Shown here: positions 33,945-46,273 of the stretch, in pieces
How the letters are laid out: each line of letters opens with the position of its first letter
How positions within the stretch are numbered: position 1 is the stretch's first letter
Made by a program: the position numbers and the translations under genes
Notes under the pieces: generated by a model
What the model was told of the DNA's origin: nothing
Seen by the model: the letters and a program-made list of their open reading frames with translations, nothing else
Database searches by the model: none
Source: Viscum album
Taxonomy: Eukaryota > Streptophyta > Magnoliopsida > Santalales > Viscaceae
Length of the DNA stretch: 64,000 nucleotides
NCBI GenBank assembly: GCA_963277665.1
Contig: OY728128.1
Location: 1,351,240,356-1,351,304,355, forward strand
Reading direction: 5' to 3'

Positions 33945-34545
33945 AAGGTAGATCATGCGGAAAAAGAGGTTGGGGAAACTGTGGGTGAGGGCACCAAGCG
34001 ATGAACCTTTCAATGTGAAATTACATTAAAGTTCATGCGACCTGACCTTGGAGTATTGGGGACTTACCTCAACGGGAGGTCCCTATAGCATATTCAAGGA
34101 AGGGGAGGAGTTTCGTCCTCATCAAATGGGGGAGCGAACATAACCACTTTGACTGATCACTATTCCTCATTAAATGGAAAAGCAAGTGATCACCACTAAT
34201 CCTAAGAACGGGGATGTTCACGTCAGTATCCCAAGGTTGGACTCTGGGTTACCATGGTAATATAGCCTTACATGCATTCCCGAATCCCACACCTTTGTTG
34301 AGAGGGCCTTCATGGCTCCGCTTACCATGAGTATGTAGACTCAATGGGGCGCGTTGATGAACCCGAAGACCTGATCATACGGGTTCGGTGACTTTGGAGG
34401 AGGCTTTGGACTGACGCCAGAGAACTGGTTAGAGGAGGTATTGTGGAGGATTGGATGGTAATAGAGGGGTGAGGTTGGAACTAGAGAGAATAATACCTGA
34501 AAACACCACATTCCACGTACTGGTTTCACATGCGGGATGGGGAAG
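33945..34545. other. No gene seen
   Basis: Mixed-composition, repeat-like DNA. Nothing coding is recognised; the same sequence occurs at about 53606-54211. Confidence 0.4.
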
Positions 34546-34550
34546 GATCC

Positions 34551-34726
34551 GCATACCATAGTGGTATACAGGAAGAAGGGCCATCAGCATACCAGTGTGG
34601 TACATGGGCATGGGTATCACTAACCGCATACCAAAGTGGTACGTGGCTCACTGTGTCGCTTTGGGTTACATCCACGTCCAGATTGTGTACGCACCACTAG
34701 ATTTAGTCTATGTAGCGGTATGCTAC
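34551..34726. promoter_or_regulatory. Cluster of four palindromes (GCATACCA...TGGTAT)
   Basis: Three copies of a GCATACCA-NNN-TGGTAY inverted repeat start at 34551, 34587 and 34626, spaced 36-39 bp. A fourth, perfect GTAGC-GGTAT-GCTAC, lies at 34712-34726. Unit B repeats the cluster from 54212. Regularly spaced palindromes suggest protein binding sites in an LTR, but no function is known. Confidence 0.7.
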
Positions 34727-35013
34727 ACGGAGTGCCATATTGAAGGACGGTCGGGGGAATTACCATTCATGGGAAATTAATCTGAGAGAATTATTTGGTT
34801 CATGTTTCACTAGTTTGGTTCACGATTCTTAATATTATTATTCAATTCCCCATTTTTATGGTTCACGACTGGCTGTACTAGCAGAAGAAGTGGTTTGCGG
34901 TTTGTACTTCGCTGATGAAACAAGATGGAAGTTGGAGTGAAACCTATGAGTTTTTCTCAAGATTTAATTTCCCATCCTCCCTTATATCCATCTCTTTCTT
35001 CTTCTTTGTTGTT

Positions 35014-35025
35014 CTCCTTTTATAG
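35014..35025 (-). promoter_or_regulatory. Candidate TATA box, minus strand
   Basis: The minus strand reads CTATAAAAGGAG, a strong plant TATA form, in the orientation of the Tat-like pol genes further right. The unit B counterpart is 54675-54686. It may mark the LTR promoter of the Tat-like element; LTR ends were not found. Confidence 0.4.
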
Positions 35026-35644
35026 AACATCATAGGGATCATATCTATAGGGCACACAACACCATTTGTGAAGGACCATTGAAGCAATTTTCAAACCCGC
35101 AGGAGACTCGGCCAACCAGGGTTTGCAGAGACATTGGATTGCGATAATGGTTCGCAGAACCCTTCTTGTCTACTTAATCTACAAACTGAGGGGTTCACGA
35201 CATGATATACAAATGTTCTTCCACTCATAACTCCTCCGGTTTACGCGGTTCACGGTTTTCCCTACTCGCTAGCCATTGTTTCGCAGGCCAGTAGTTCGCA
35301 GAACGTCCCACATACCTGGTGGTTCTCGATCCATCTTCTTCATGTATGTTTCTTGGTGATGGTAGCTAGAGATTTTAAAAAATTGAATTAATTCAAGTTC
35401 CTTCAAATAAATACAACTCAATTTTATTCCCTTCTCCATGATAGACTTATAGAAGTTCTTAGTTCCTTATACAATGTGATCTCGGGGGTATTGCTTCTCC
35501 TTAGCAGAATTTTAAGGACCCTAAAAATGCCCCCATCAGAATGGTATCCATTCAGAATGAAAAGGGGAATATTCAGATGTAGAAGTGGTATTGAACTAAA
35601 ATGGTTCATGTTTGAACAGGTAGATCCAGTAGGAGGGTACCCCA

Positions 35645-35657
35645 CCTATATATAAGG
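35645..35657 (+). promoter_or_regulatory. Candidate TATA box, plus strand
   Basis: CCTATATATAAGG with AATAAA about 185 bp downstream (near 35842). The counterpart in unit B is 55306-55318. It points the opposite way from the pol genes, so it may be fortuitous. Confidence 0.25.
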
Positions 35658-36335
35658 TCCCATGTAATTTTTCTTTTACATTTTCTCGCAGAGAAATGCG
35701 ATCATGATTTCCTAGCTTCCTTAACTTTTGCGTACCATGCTCCTTGTGAAAACAACATTCATGAACTGTTCTGTACGTTTCACAAACCAATTTTCTCATC
35801 ATTTCCCCGTCCGCGTACAATCAGTAAAATTAGATAACCGAATAAAGAACTATTTTTTCCTAAGCCATGGGACGCAGTGAGCGTAGTTCGACTATTACTG
35901 AGGTTTTATGGAACACCTCATGAAATTTTGTACCTTTTTCATTATAACCATAATTTATTCCTAATCCTGCTTGGTACAGTCTTAGAGGGTATAACTTGGA
36001 TTTTTCTTAGGCCACCCTTTGTGGGTTTTTGACCTAACAATCTTTTTTCCTTTTCTGATGGCTCAATGCATTTTTTAGCAAACTGATACTCGACTTTTAC
36101 CCATAGGTGCCTTTGGAAGATTTTCACTCTGGAAATCATAATGTCTCTTCTTTCTCTGGTAGTCCATAGTCCTACCATCCAATCTTATTACTGATGTTTT
36201 AGGTCAAAAAACATTGACCAAATTTAACGGGTTAAGTCCCCAACTCAGGACCGTTAGTCAAGAATGTTCTAGTATCCTTAATACACAAGATGAGGATTTT
36301 TCTTGATCTTGGATTTGTGGATTATGGAGATGCAT

Positions 36336-37060
36336 GAGGCTCAGGAGCCACATTAGATGTACAGAGGTTGGAAAAGACTCTCCTAGGGACAAATTTTCCT
36401 TTGAATAAGGACCATTTTTGTGGGCGACATATGCAGAGCCAGAGGGGCATGATATGAAAAGTCATGAAAAGGAGTCCATAGGACACTGGCCTTCTATTCC
36501 TGATGTCCTTGTGGGATTTTTGACATTTTGGGTTTATCATGATGTCAGGACCAATAATAGGTGGCTGGATTGAGTATTGTTGTCTGAGAATGTTAGGAAC
36601 ATTCACATCAGCCTTGAATGGGAAATTTCTCCAAAATGTTTCTTAATTGTGTGAGGGAGATCTGGAAAGTGGAAGTTCAGTAAAGAGTCTTTTCTATGTC
36701 TGGGGAACTTGGGAAGAAGGAGGTACATAAGCCATCATCCATGCGTTTTCTGAATCTTGGGGTGTGACATGACGCGAATGTCATTTGAGTGTACAGAGTC
36801 TATAAAGGACTCTCTTAGGGACAAATTTACCTTTGATTGATGTCCATTTTTTTGGGTGACATATGGAGAGCCACCAGGGCATGATATGAATAGTCTCGAA
36901 AAGTTTTCCCCATGAAACTGGCCTCCTGCCTCTGCTGGCCTTTGAGGATTATAGAGATTGGGAAATTTCTGAATATAGTGTGTGACCTTCGACTAGGGGT
37001 GTCTCTAATCACAAGAGGATGATTTTTAGCTGAACTTCTTTGGGGAAACCTGGAAACAAG
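36336..37060. repeat. ~455-bp degenerate tandem repeat, two units
   Basis: Units start ACAGAG near 36341 and 36795. Each carries GACTCTCYTAGGGACAAATTT, CCATTTTTKTGGGYGACATATG and GGGCATGATATGAA, then AAACTGGCC or GACACTGGCC. The same family continues in the unique right flank at 56935 and 57850. Confidence 0.8.
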
Positions 37061-37269
37061 CAGGGACACTCTTCCTTTTAATGAAGATCAACTTCATGCA
37101 TGCGGATAAGATATCTTTTTAGAGACCTCAAAAAATACCAAAGGTGAATCAGGCCCATATGTTCCGATATATCTAGGATGTGTGGAAGGGGGAAAGTATA
37201 AACCATTACTCTGAGGGCCCTTGAATCAAGAGGGGTGGAATGCGACTTGGAATCTATTGGGAATACTAA
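37061..37269. other. Right edge of unit A
   Basis: Non-coding DNA leading to the duplication junction at 37270. Its counterpart at 56741-56929 continues into the unique flank. Confidence 0.6.
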
Positions 37270-37749
37270 TATAGTGAATTGTGATAAAAACAAAAATTAA
37301 TTAATGTGGTTAAGGTAAACATGTGTTTACTAGGGGGTTAAACTAAGAAAAAAAGGTTAATAATGACCTAAAAGATTTCAAAAACCCATTTTTGGGAAAT
37401 ATTTAGACCTTATAACCTATAAGGTTCTATAAGGAACCATTTTTAGGATTTTAGAGTGATATAAATGTGGATATCACTTTATCTTTTCAAAAATTCCATG
37501 TGTGTCCTCTCCCCCACTTATAAAAAGAATTCCACTCTCTATAATTCATACATAAAAAAACATTGGTTCATAAAATACCTATAAAAATATCATCCATAAT
37601 TACCTAAACACATATTAGTTTCCATATTTTTATTTGGAATACCTCTTAAAATGGCATTTGATATAAACCTAAAGAGGCTTCACAAAGAAGAGGTAAAATT
37701 CTTAAATGTGTGTATTTGTTTTATTTATTCTTAAAACCCCTTAAAATTA

Positions 37750-37967
37750 TATTAAAATATGATAACAAAATATAAACAATATATAATATATATTTAGTAA
37801 TTATTATTTTAATTAAATAATCTATATCTATCTTTTGTTCTATCAAATGGGAAATGAAATCGTCGATCGTGTGTACGGTGGATTACTGCCTCGCGATCCG
37901 ATTTAATTAATTTCCCCCCACCACCTTTAAAAAACTGATATAATGAGGAATTTAACATATTTCTATG
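37750..37967. repeat. Satellite-like monomer, unit B copy
   Basis: Counterpart of 18100-18317, with core TCGTGTGTACGGTGGATTAC from about 37867. It is followed directly by the chromovirus B 3' LTR. Confidence 0.75.
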
Positions 37968-40093
37968 TGTAACGACCCGAATCCGGAGCCCTTCCACTGG
38001 TTCCCTGTACCCGGATTTCCACATGACCTCAGGCGCATTTCCCCAAACGCTAGAGGCTGTCGACTAGTAGCGAGGGCCTTGGTATGTTATTGGTGAAACT
38101 ATGCCCTCATTTGGTAAGGTATACAAGGCAAGAAAACAAAAGTCAATGGCAGAAGCAGTAAACAACATACAAACACTGAAACTAAATAGCAGAAGCAATG
38201 AACACATAATGATAATGATAATGATGCAGCGTGTACAAGTATCTATGGAATGAAAAAAAACAAAACAACATGTTGAAATACAACTGAAAACAAAGTACGA
38301 AAGTAAAAGAAACTCCAGCAACATCGCACGGCTAAGCTCGGTCTTATGCTCTCCAGCTCCAACCAGGAATCACGTACCCGAAGTAGAAGGGCCACAATCC
38401 TTGTCCACACCTGCAACGATATAACCTGTTTGGGCCAAAAAGTAGGACCCAAAAAGGGTGTGAGACTAATCCTAGTAGGAAATCACCATTAGATCTGTGC
38501 CCTACTTTCAGTGAGTAACATAGAAAAAGTAAAGGAAATAAATGCAGTAGAGAAGCATATGTACACTACAGTAAGAAATCATACCAAACTCCATTCACAG
38601 TTATTTATTAGTTCAGTACAATCATTTAGCTATCAACCAAGGAACTTAGCAACGGCTCTATACTCTGAAGGCAAGCAAGTAATCACAATAGGTAGCTCAG
38701 AAGTCTACCTAAACAGCAAGCAGTACAAACCCAAGCTTGTTCTTTGGATTGGTGGACTCATTACAACCAAGAAAAAAATAAATCATTGACTCTCTGGGTG
38801 GCTTCTACTAGAAAACCCCTCTAGTCAAGTAGACGTACAAAGGAACAGACACTCTGGGAAACTCTGACCATCAATTCTCCTATGGTCTTGCAATGAAAGA
38901 TATAGACTCTCTAAAGAAGAACTTACGTCTAATTCCCCCTATAGTCTCGCTACGTAATTAAGGACACTCTGTGGAAGCACAAAGTCCCATTCTTATAGGT
39001 CCTGCGATTGATACTAATTATAACAGAATCTCTAGGGAAGCCCTAATCGTCAATTCCCCCCTTTAGTCTACCACACCAGGTTCACTCAGTCCTGAGCAGT
39101 TTAGTCATGCGTAATCGACTGTTAGAAGCTTAAGTAAGTTTAGCAACTACTTGGCTAATAGCTACAATGCATTCACAAGAATATAAAAAGTAAGCAATTC
39201 ATGCAATCAAGTCAACAAGCATACTAGCAATGTGAAAAAAGGTTTCCTCATAGGCAAACCGTTCCAAACGGAAATCAATAGCCAAAACAATAGGAAACAC
39301 CCATGGGGTGATCCTCAAACATGATAACAAGCAATTATTAGTCATCTAATAACCTCAATCATACAAGAAATCTAAGGTAGATAACAAAACAGAACCAAAA
39401 CCCTAACCCGAGATACCTGATACATGGGTATCCAACCCTTTTGCACGAAAAAACCCAAGGACATTCAACTTAGGGAAACAAACCAGCTACCTTGATCCTT
39501 GGTAATCGATATTCTTGACCCTCGGCCTGTGAATCGGCCTAGAACGGAGTAAATCTTCAAAAACATCTAAAACGTTCAACCTCAGATAACTCTCATAAGA
39601 GAAGGAATCAGGAAACATGGCCAAAGAAGAACCGAGAACTCACTACTGTAATTCTATTGCACCCAATGGCGTTCGATTCGAAAAACCGGTGAAGAATTGG
39701 TGGCTCGGAGAAGAATCAGCTCTCTAGGTCGCTCTGGACTTAATTAGGCAGAGAAGAAGATGAAAACGGGGATTAGGCGCGACCCTGGTCCGATTAATGG
39801 AAAAAAGAAAAGTACACGGCGTGTAATTCTTGAGTATATGGCGTGTAGTCCCCTTTTCTGTACGCCGTATTAATCGGACTCCACCTCATCACTACACGCC
39901 GTGTGACTGGCCTAGACACGTCCAGCACATGACCTCGAGTGGAAGAAAAGTACATGGCGTGTACTTGTAAAGTACATGGCGTGTACTTGTAAAGTACATG
40001 GCGTGTACTTACAAAATTTCCAGATTCTCCTCTTTTTCTCAAAAACGGCCAGAAAAGGGAAACATACGTGAAAAGAATGTCTGGGTTCTTACA
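37968..40093 (-). repeat. 3' LTR of chromovirus B
   Basis: About 2.13 kb, TGTAACGACC to GTTCTTACA. It has three tandem 22-bp GTACATGGCGTGTAC units near 39950-40012, against two in copy A. The antisense frame that is 153 codons long in copy A is cut by TAG here (near 38489) and resumes at 38511-38789. Confidence 0.9.
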
Positions 40094-40110
40094 AACATTC
40101 CTCATTAAAT
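40094..40110 (-). promoter_or_regulatory. Degenerate polypurine tract, copy B
   Basis: The minus strand reads ATTTAATGAGGAATG. Two changes break the G run present in copy A. Confidence 0.7.
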
Positions 40111-41470
40111 CAATTCATCCCCAAATTTCCCTAGGAAGGTGGAAAATAAGAAACCTCGAACAAATTTGGCCAATTTGATCGCATATCGGCCTCCCTCTCC
40201 CAAGTCTCGTCCTGCACAAGGCTGTGCTGCCATAGCACCCATACCAGAGGAATAGAACGACCACGAAGTACTTTTGTGCTATGATCAACAATCCTGATTG
40301 GATGCTCCTCGAACGATGTGTCCTGATCCAGCTCAACCTCCTCGGGTCGAAAAACATGGGACGGGTCTGAGAAATACCGTCGAAGCTAAAAAACATGGAA
40401 GACGTCGTGCATAACCTGATATCTCTGAGGTAATTGCAACCTATAAGAAACTAGCCCGGCTCTTTCCAGAACCTCGAATGGCCTGACGTATCTTGATGAA
40501 AGCTTAACCTATCTCTGATCCTCTTATGTCCCAACCTCGGGGTAACACGTAGGAAAACCTGGTCTCCGACCCCGAACTGCAGAGGTCACCTCCGCTGATC
40601 ATCATAAGATTTCTGACGACACTGTGCAGTAGCCATCCTCTTCTGAATCAACTCTATCTTCTCTGAGGTCTCCTGAATGATAGGAGGTCCCAGCAAAGAT
40701 TCCCCTCCTGCCTCCAGCCAACACAAAGGTGATCGGCATGACCTACCGTACAAAGCCTCGTAAGGTGCCATCTGAATAGTTTCCTGGAAACTGTTGTTAT
40801 AGGAAAACTCCACGAGAGGTATATTCTTTTCCGAAGAACCACCAAAGTCTAGAATGCAAGCTCTGAGCATATCCTCAAGCACCTAGATTGTGCGCTCTGA
40901 CTGACCATCTGTCTGAGGATGATAAGCTGTACTCAGAAGCACCTGTGTACCCAAAGCTTTCTGTAGCCACTACCAGAAATGTGAAGTAAAGCGGGCATCC
41001 CTATCTGAAAAGATAGTACTCGGAACCCCATGAAAGCGCACAATCTCACAGAAGTACAATCGTCCAAGCTCATTAACACTGAAGGTCTCCTTTTTTGGCA
41101 AGAAGTGATCAACCTTCGCAAGCCTGTCAACGACAACCCACACCGCATCGTTTCCTCTCGACGGTCTCGATAACCCTGTCACGAAGTCCATTGAGACATC
41201 GTTCCACTTCCACTCTGGAATGGGTAGCAGCTGTAAAAGCCCATCTGGCCACTGGTGTTTCGCCTTCACCTACTGAGAGGTGGAACATCTCATGACAAAA
41301 CCAGCTACATCCTTCTTTATACTTGGCCACCAGTACTGGCGGTGTAAATCACGGTACATCTTGGTGACGCCAGGATGAACTGCCCAAACCGAGGAATAGA
41401 AGTCTCACATCAGCTCCTCGCATATATCTACTGGCACCCATATGCGTCCCTATAAACGCAAGATCTCATC
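40111..41470 (-). pseudogene. Integrase and chromodomain-like tail, copy B
   Basis: The zinc-binding CSTS (last Cys lost), the catalytic Asp in SMDFVTGL (41186-41188), SDRDARF and TDGQSERTI are all visible, so the DDE triad is complete at residue level. The chromodomain-like PLVWVLWQHSLVQDETW lies near 40200. Shared TAG stops occur at 40386-40388, 40883-40885 and 40970-40972. CAG is kept at 40913-40915, where copy A has TAG. The longest open stretch is 98 codons (40586-40882). Confidence 0.88.
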
Positions 41471-41739
41471 CTCACTAACAGTCCACCCAGGAACATGGTC
41501 CTCTCCTGACACGCTTTCCTGTAGGACTGGACCTTCTGAATCTACCAGCTGCCTCATTCAAACTCGGTCCAAAAGTGCAGAGGTAACAACCATAGAAGAT
41601 AGTAAAGTCTTCTTCTGCCTATCGTGCACCTCCAAATGCATCTCCAAGAATAGTGTCATAATTTTCCACTCACTGTTGGCCTACTGAACTGCCTGTATCT
41701 AAGTTCTCCTACTCAGTGCATCAGCCACGGCGTTGGCTT

Positions 41740-42268
41740 TCCCAGGTGTATAGGCAAGCTCGAAATCAAAGGACTGGAGATACTCAACCCACCTCCACTG
41801 TCTCAGATTCTGGTCACGCTATGTGAAGATGTACTTTAGACTCTTTTGGTCAGTGTATACCACAAAATGTTCTCCTAGAAGGTATTGTCTCCAGCAACGT
41901 AAAGCATGAACAACCACAACCAACTCTAGGTCGTGCATAGGATAATTCCTCTCATGTGGCCTCAACTGCCGAGATCCATACGCAACCACTCGATCCTCCT
42001 ACATAAGCACTGCTCGAAGTCCGATTCTAGATGCATCATAGAAAACTGTATAGCTCTTTCCTGACTCCGGAAAAACCAAGATCGGTGCTGAAGTCAATCT
42101 CCCCTTCAGCTCCTGGAAGGCTAAGTCACATGATTTTGACCAAAAAAACTTCACCCCCTCCTTAGTCAACCCTGTTAGCGGTGCTGTTAGGCGTGAAAAG
42201 TCCTTTATAAACTGCCTGTAGTAACCAGCCATCCCCAAGAAGCTTCGTACCTCAATGACATTCTTCGG
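41740..42268 (-). pseudogene. RNase H, copy B
   Basis: A continuous block at 41999-42238 carries MAGYYRQFIKDFSRLTAPL and FYDASRIGL, with [15 protein letters not shown] and [12 protein letters not shown] downstream. The frame shifted in copy A is intact here. A TAG at 41999-42001 is shared, and another at FT*RD (about 41822) is B-only, where copy A has CAA. Confidence 0.85.
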
Positions 42269-43083
42269 CTACTCCGAGGTAACTACTGATCTCACCTTCT
42301 CTGGGTCTACTGATACTCCTGTCTCTGAGATGACATGACCCATGAAGTGAATCTCGTCCATCCAAAAGTGGCACTTCGAGAGTTTAACATAGAGTCGATG
42401 CTCCCTCAGTGTACTCAAAATGATCTCAAGATGGGTTGCATGGTCGTTTCGAGTGTGAGAGTACACCAATATATCGTCCACGAAGACCACGGTGAAGGAA
42501 TCCAAGTAAGGATGGAACACTCGGTTCATCAGCACCATGAAAACTGCTGGCGTATTTGTAAGACCGAACGACATAACCGTATACTCGTAGAGGCCATACC
42601 TTCTCCTGAAGGCTGTCAGAGGTATATCTGAAGGTCTAACGTGCAACTGATAATAACTGGACCTAAAATCGATCTTCGAGAACACCCGATCTCCTCAAAG
42701 CTGATCGAAGAGATCATCAATCCTCAGTAAGGGATATCGGTTCTTGACCGTCAACTTGTTCAACTTCCGATAATCCACGCAAAGACTAAGGGTACCGTCT
42801 GCCTTCTTTGAAAATAGGACAGGAGAACCCCAAGGAGAAGTACTGGGTCAGATAAAACCCTTTTCCTTCAACTCCTCTAACTGCTTCTTGAGCTCCTGAA
42901 ACTCAGGTGTAGCCATTATATAAGGAGGAATGGACACCGGTGCTGCTCCTGGCACGAGCTCAATCGAGAATTCTACCTCACGCTCCGGAGGCAAACCTGA
43001 AAAGTATTTTGGAAAGACATCTGGAAAGCGATCAACCACTGGAGGAAAATCTAAATGAGAAGTCCCCTAGTCATCCAGATAAA
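42269..43083 (-). pseudogene. Reverse transcriptase, copy B
   Basis: A 138-codon open stretch (42269-42685) covers the catalytic part: [34 protein letters not shown] (Asp pair 42473-42478) and MGHVISETG. Upstream, 42848-43039 holds the N-terminal part. A shared TGA (42848-42850) and a TAG (42269-42271) bound the pieces. Tyr is kept after VFHP, where copy A has TAA. Confidence 0.92.
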
Positions 43084-43550
43084 GTCTAGAAATCTGAGCA
43101 GTAACTCCTCCTTTCCCATTATGCTCGAGTCCGGCTCGACTCACCTGAACATCCTACTCTCCTTTATGAAGGAAAGATTCACCCTCTGGTGATACGAAAC
43201 TCACCCTACGGTGATAGAAATCGACGACTGCCTAGAAGGGAACCAACCAGTCCATACTGAGAATGACGTCATAGCCCATCATCTCCAGGACATAGAGGTC
43301 CGATAAGAAACGATACCCTGCAACCTCGAGAGGACACTACTTGCACTGAAGTACGCTAGATGTCCTCGTTCCAAAGGGTGTGTCGAGAGTCAACATGCTA
43401 GTAGACGAAAAGACACAAAGCTCAAGGCTTTGCATGACAACAACGGAGATAAAGCTATGTGAAGCACCAGTATCGAAAAGGTATGAAGATAAAACTGAGG
43501 ATACTAATATCGTACCTCGAACTGTAGAGGGTCCGGGATCCTGCTCTTGA
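43084..43550 (-). pseudogene. Aspartic protease, copy B
   Basis: FDTGASHSFI with DTG at 43466-43474, then YDVILSMDWL near 43265. TAG stops at 43337-43339, 43232-43234 and 43067-43069 match those of copy A. Confidence 0.85.
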
Positions 43551-43714
43551 TGAATATGCTCTACAGAAAAAGTCTGGCATGTACCGCGGCCCTGTGTAGC
43601 AGCCTGAAAACCCTAAGCTGCTCCTCCCTGAGCCTGACCACTGCGTCCACGGCCTCTACCCTGACCTGAACATCCTGCATAACTCTATCCCCTAGTCTTC
43701 TGCGGAGCTGGTGA

Positions 43715-44806
43715 TCCTGCTCCTATACACGGGGTCGAAACTGATCCTCCTTCACTAGCCGCTGCAAGGGGAACCTTGCAGAAATGCTACAGGTGACCCA
43801 TCTTGCCGCAGGATCGGCACTCCACTTGGTCCCTTGGGAACTGAGGCTTCTTATGCCTATTCCTCCCACACTGATCACACACCACTTGGGTTCCAAAAGG
43901 GGCATCTTGTCTACCATAAGGAATACCTCTCTTCCTCAGGTCGCCTCGAGTAGACTCTTGGTGGTGTTTCCTACTCTTTGTCTGGAGGGAATCAACCTTA
44001 GATGTTGTACTTCCCTAGTCCACAACTCCAGTCTCCCTTAGGTTCCTCTCCGTGATGAGTGGCTGGTTGACTATCAGAGTAGTATAAGTCAACTGAAAGA
44101 CATTCACCTGTGATCTGATCTCCGGTCTAAGGCCTTCCTCAAACTTCCTCGCTAGAAACAGCTCGTCATTCCACAGGACGAGAGTGAATCACTGTAACTC
44201 AGTGAAGAGGGAGGAATACTGCATAACTGAGAGAGTACCCTGCTACAGGCTCATGAACTCCCTAGCTCTGTCATCCCTTAGCGTCGCTGGGTAGAAGTAG
44301 TTGTAAAACATACGCTGAAACTCATCCCAAGCCATAGCCTGTTGGTGCCCCGTCCGAGAGACTACGTCCAACCATCTCTTGGAAGAATCCCACAAAATAT
44401 ACGTCACGAGCTTCACCCTCCTCTCTGGAGGCATCTCCAGATGCTCGAATATGGACAACATGGCTTCCAACCATGACCCTATAGCCTGAGGTCCTCCATC
44501 CCCTGTGAAAGTGGGAGGATGCTGCTGCTGGAAGACCCGCGTCAACTCTGCCAGAGTGGGGGCAGGATGTTGAACTCCCTGGAAGGTCTGCATGAATCTC
44601 ATGAAACCCTATCTGAATTGAGCGTCGACACCAGTGTCTGGAATCAATGCAGGTGCCATGTCCTGATTGATGGGAAGAACTACTGGCAGTCCTTGATCGG
44701 TCGTATCAGGCGTACGATCGTTGCCTGGTTCCTGGCGTACAACAGGAGGACGTCTCGGTGCCATAGCTCCGAAAGACCAAAACACACCTTCATTAAATAA
44801 GAACAC
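43715..44806 (-). pseudogene. gag, copy B
   Basis: Start MAPRRPPVV (ATG 44762-44764; longer in-frame Met at 44806). The capsid and knuckle regions match copy A; the first knuckle has CDQCGRNRHKKPQ. Shared stops are TAG at 44609-44611, 44015-44017 and 43787-43789. The capsid block is open for 119 codons (44243-44602). Confidence 0.9.
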
Positions 44807-44869
44807 AGTTGCAACATAGGAGAGTAAAATGGAACAATATGGAAAAGAAAAACCTTTAAAACTGGGAAA

Positions 44870-45575
44870 AACATGACTACACGGCGTGTAGTACCACTAC
44901 ACGGCGTGTTTCTTAAAAGTTTACCCATGGCGTGTACATTGGGCATACTTGTCTGTGTAAACTACCCGGCTACACGATGTGTTCTTAAACTACACGGCGT
45001 GTACTTACCCCTTTGTCCCTACCCGGTTACTCCTACTCGACTAAGTCACATGGACTGTCCCAGCCGAAGACTACACAGCGTTCTTTGAGGCAGACATGAG
45101 ATATAATGGACACGCATTACCTGGCCCATGTTGTTAGCGACACGTCCTGAAACATGGTCGACACTACACGGCATGTTCCTACGAGACACGGCATGCACTT
45201 GAAGGGAAACCTTGGCCTATGTTTTTTGTGACATGGCCAGGTACTCGGCTGATCCTTACACGGTGTGTTCCGAACAAACACGGCGTGTATAAGAGAAGAT
45301 AACACTGACATGTGTTTTTCAAGACACGTCCGGGTACCTGAGAAAAAGATACACGGTGTGTTCATACCGAACATGGCATGTACTAAACATGCATTAACTA
45401 GCCCATGTTGTTAGTTACACAGCCGGGCTCCTAGTTAACCTCTACACAGCGTGTACCTACCGTACATGGCATGTTCCTGAAAACCATTTATAGCTTCGTG
45501 TCCCTTTCCACATGGTCAGTGACACGACCAAAAACTACACGGCGTGTATCTATAAAGTACACACCTTGTATTCTG
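44870..45575. repeat. Palindrome array in chromovirus B leader
   Basis: Counterpart of 25195-25900 with about sixteen ACACGGCGTGT-type palindromes. More copies keep the full CpG form than in copy A (for example TACACGGCGTGT near 44879, 44898, 44992 and 45539), so some CpG loss happened after the duplication. Confidence 0.9.
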
Positions 45576-46259
45576 GGTTTTTCCGGACAGTAGCCTCAGA
45601 ACTGCACCGGAGCCCAGAAAACAAAGAAAAACAAGGGTTAAGGTTCCAAATTCCGATCCGTGGGGGCCCATACTCCCCACGAATCAAAACTCATCATCAT
45701 AACGATGCATAGAACAAGCCACAATATAATAACTCATGACCCACCAAATGCTGATCATTGAGGTCCCATAACACCTCTAAGATCAAAGTTTGGCGTCTGT
45801 GATAAGAAAGCTCCAAACAACGATACCCTATCAACATAGCAGGTATTCTATCACAAGAGCTATCACAACAGCATGCATTGCTTATCAAAAATCCTATCAC
45901 AACCACATACAATCTCTAATGCAACCTAGATGGCATGGAAAAATGCATGGCATGTGATATTCTAACATGTTCCTATATGATGCATAAGATGGAATACCCT
46001 CATCTCATCGATTTGTAACAAAATAGAACCGTAATCATATAAATAGTAACAGGACAAAACAAGTGCATCACCCAACAGTGAAATCAATTAAACTGTAACA
46101 TTCACAAAACTCAAAATTTGTAATATTCGAGGTAATATGGATTTTTCCCTGTACACGGGTTCTAGAATGCCCAGGCACAACTATTTACCATTTACCTATT
46201 CCGTCTTATCCTTGTCTAATGTCGTTAAACAGTAAGTCAATAGAAAAAGGAAAGAATCC
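45576..46259 (-). other. Leader of chromovirus B, non-coding
   Basis: The sequence between the array and the primer site. No gene. Confidence 0.6.
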
Positions 46260-46270
46260 CTCTGATACCA
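46260..46270 (-). promoter_or_regulatory. Primer binding site (tRNA-iMet type), copy B
   Basis: TGGTATCAGAG on the minus strand, three bases from the 5' LTR end, as in copy A. Confidence 0.9.
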
Positions 46271-46273
46271 CTT

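Larger units (their letters stand above)
34727..36335. other. LTR-like or untranslated DNA, no gene
   Basis: Apart from the TATA-like sites, this contains no coding signal. Several GGTTCACGGTTT/GTTCGCAGAAC phrases recur between 34800 and 35310. Confidence 0.4.
17619..37269. repeat. Tandem segmental duplication, unit A (~19.65 kb)
   Basis: The unit starts TATAGTGAATTGTGATAAAA and is followed head-to-tail by unit B starting at 37270 with the same sequence. Collinearity runs throughout: chromovirus LTR start 18318 and 37968, second LTR 26600 and 46274, dispersed repeat about 30545 and 50215, palindrome cluster 34551 and 54212. Copies differ by scattered substitutions and small indels, a few per cent by eye. 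The two outer breakpoints and the junction share TATAG. Confidence 0.95.

Noticed and set aside
35645..35657. Plus-strand TATA as promoter of a host gene
   Set aside because: No open frame or splice pattern follows; the region is repeat DNA.
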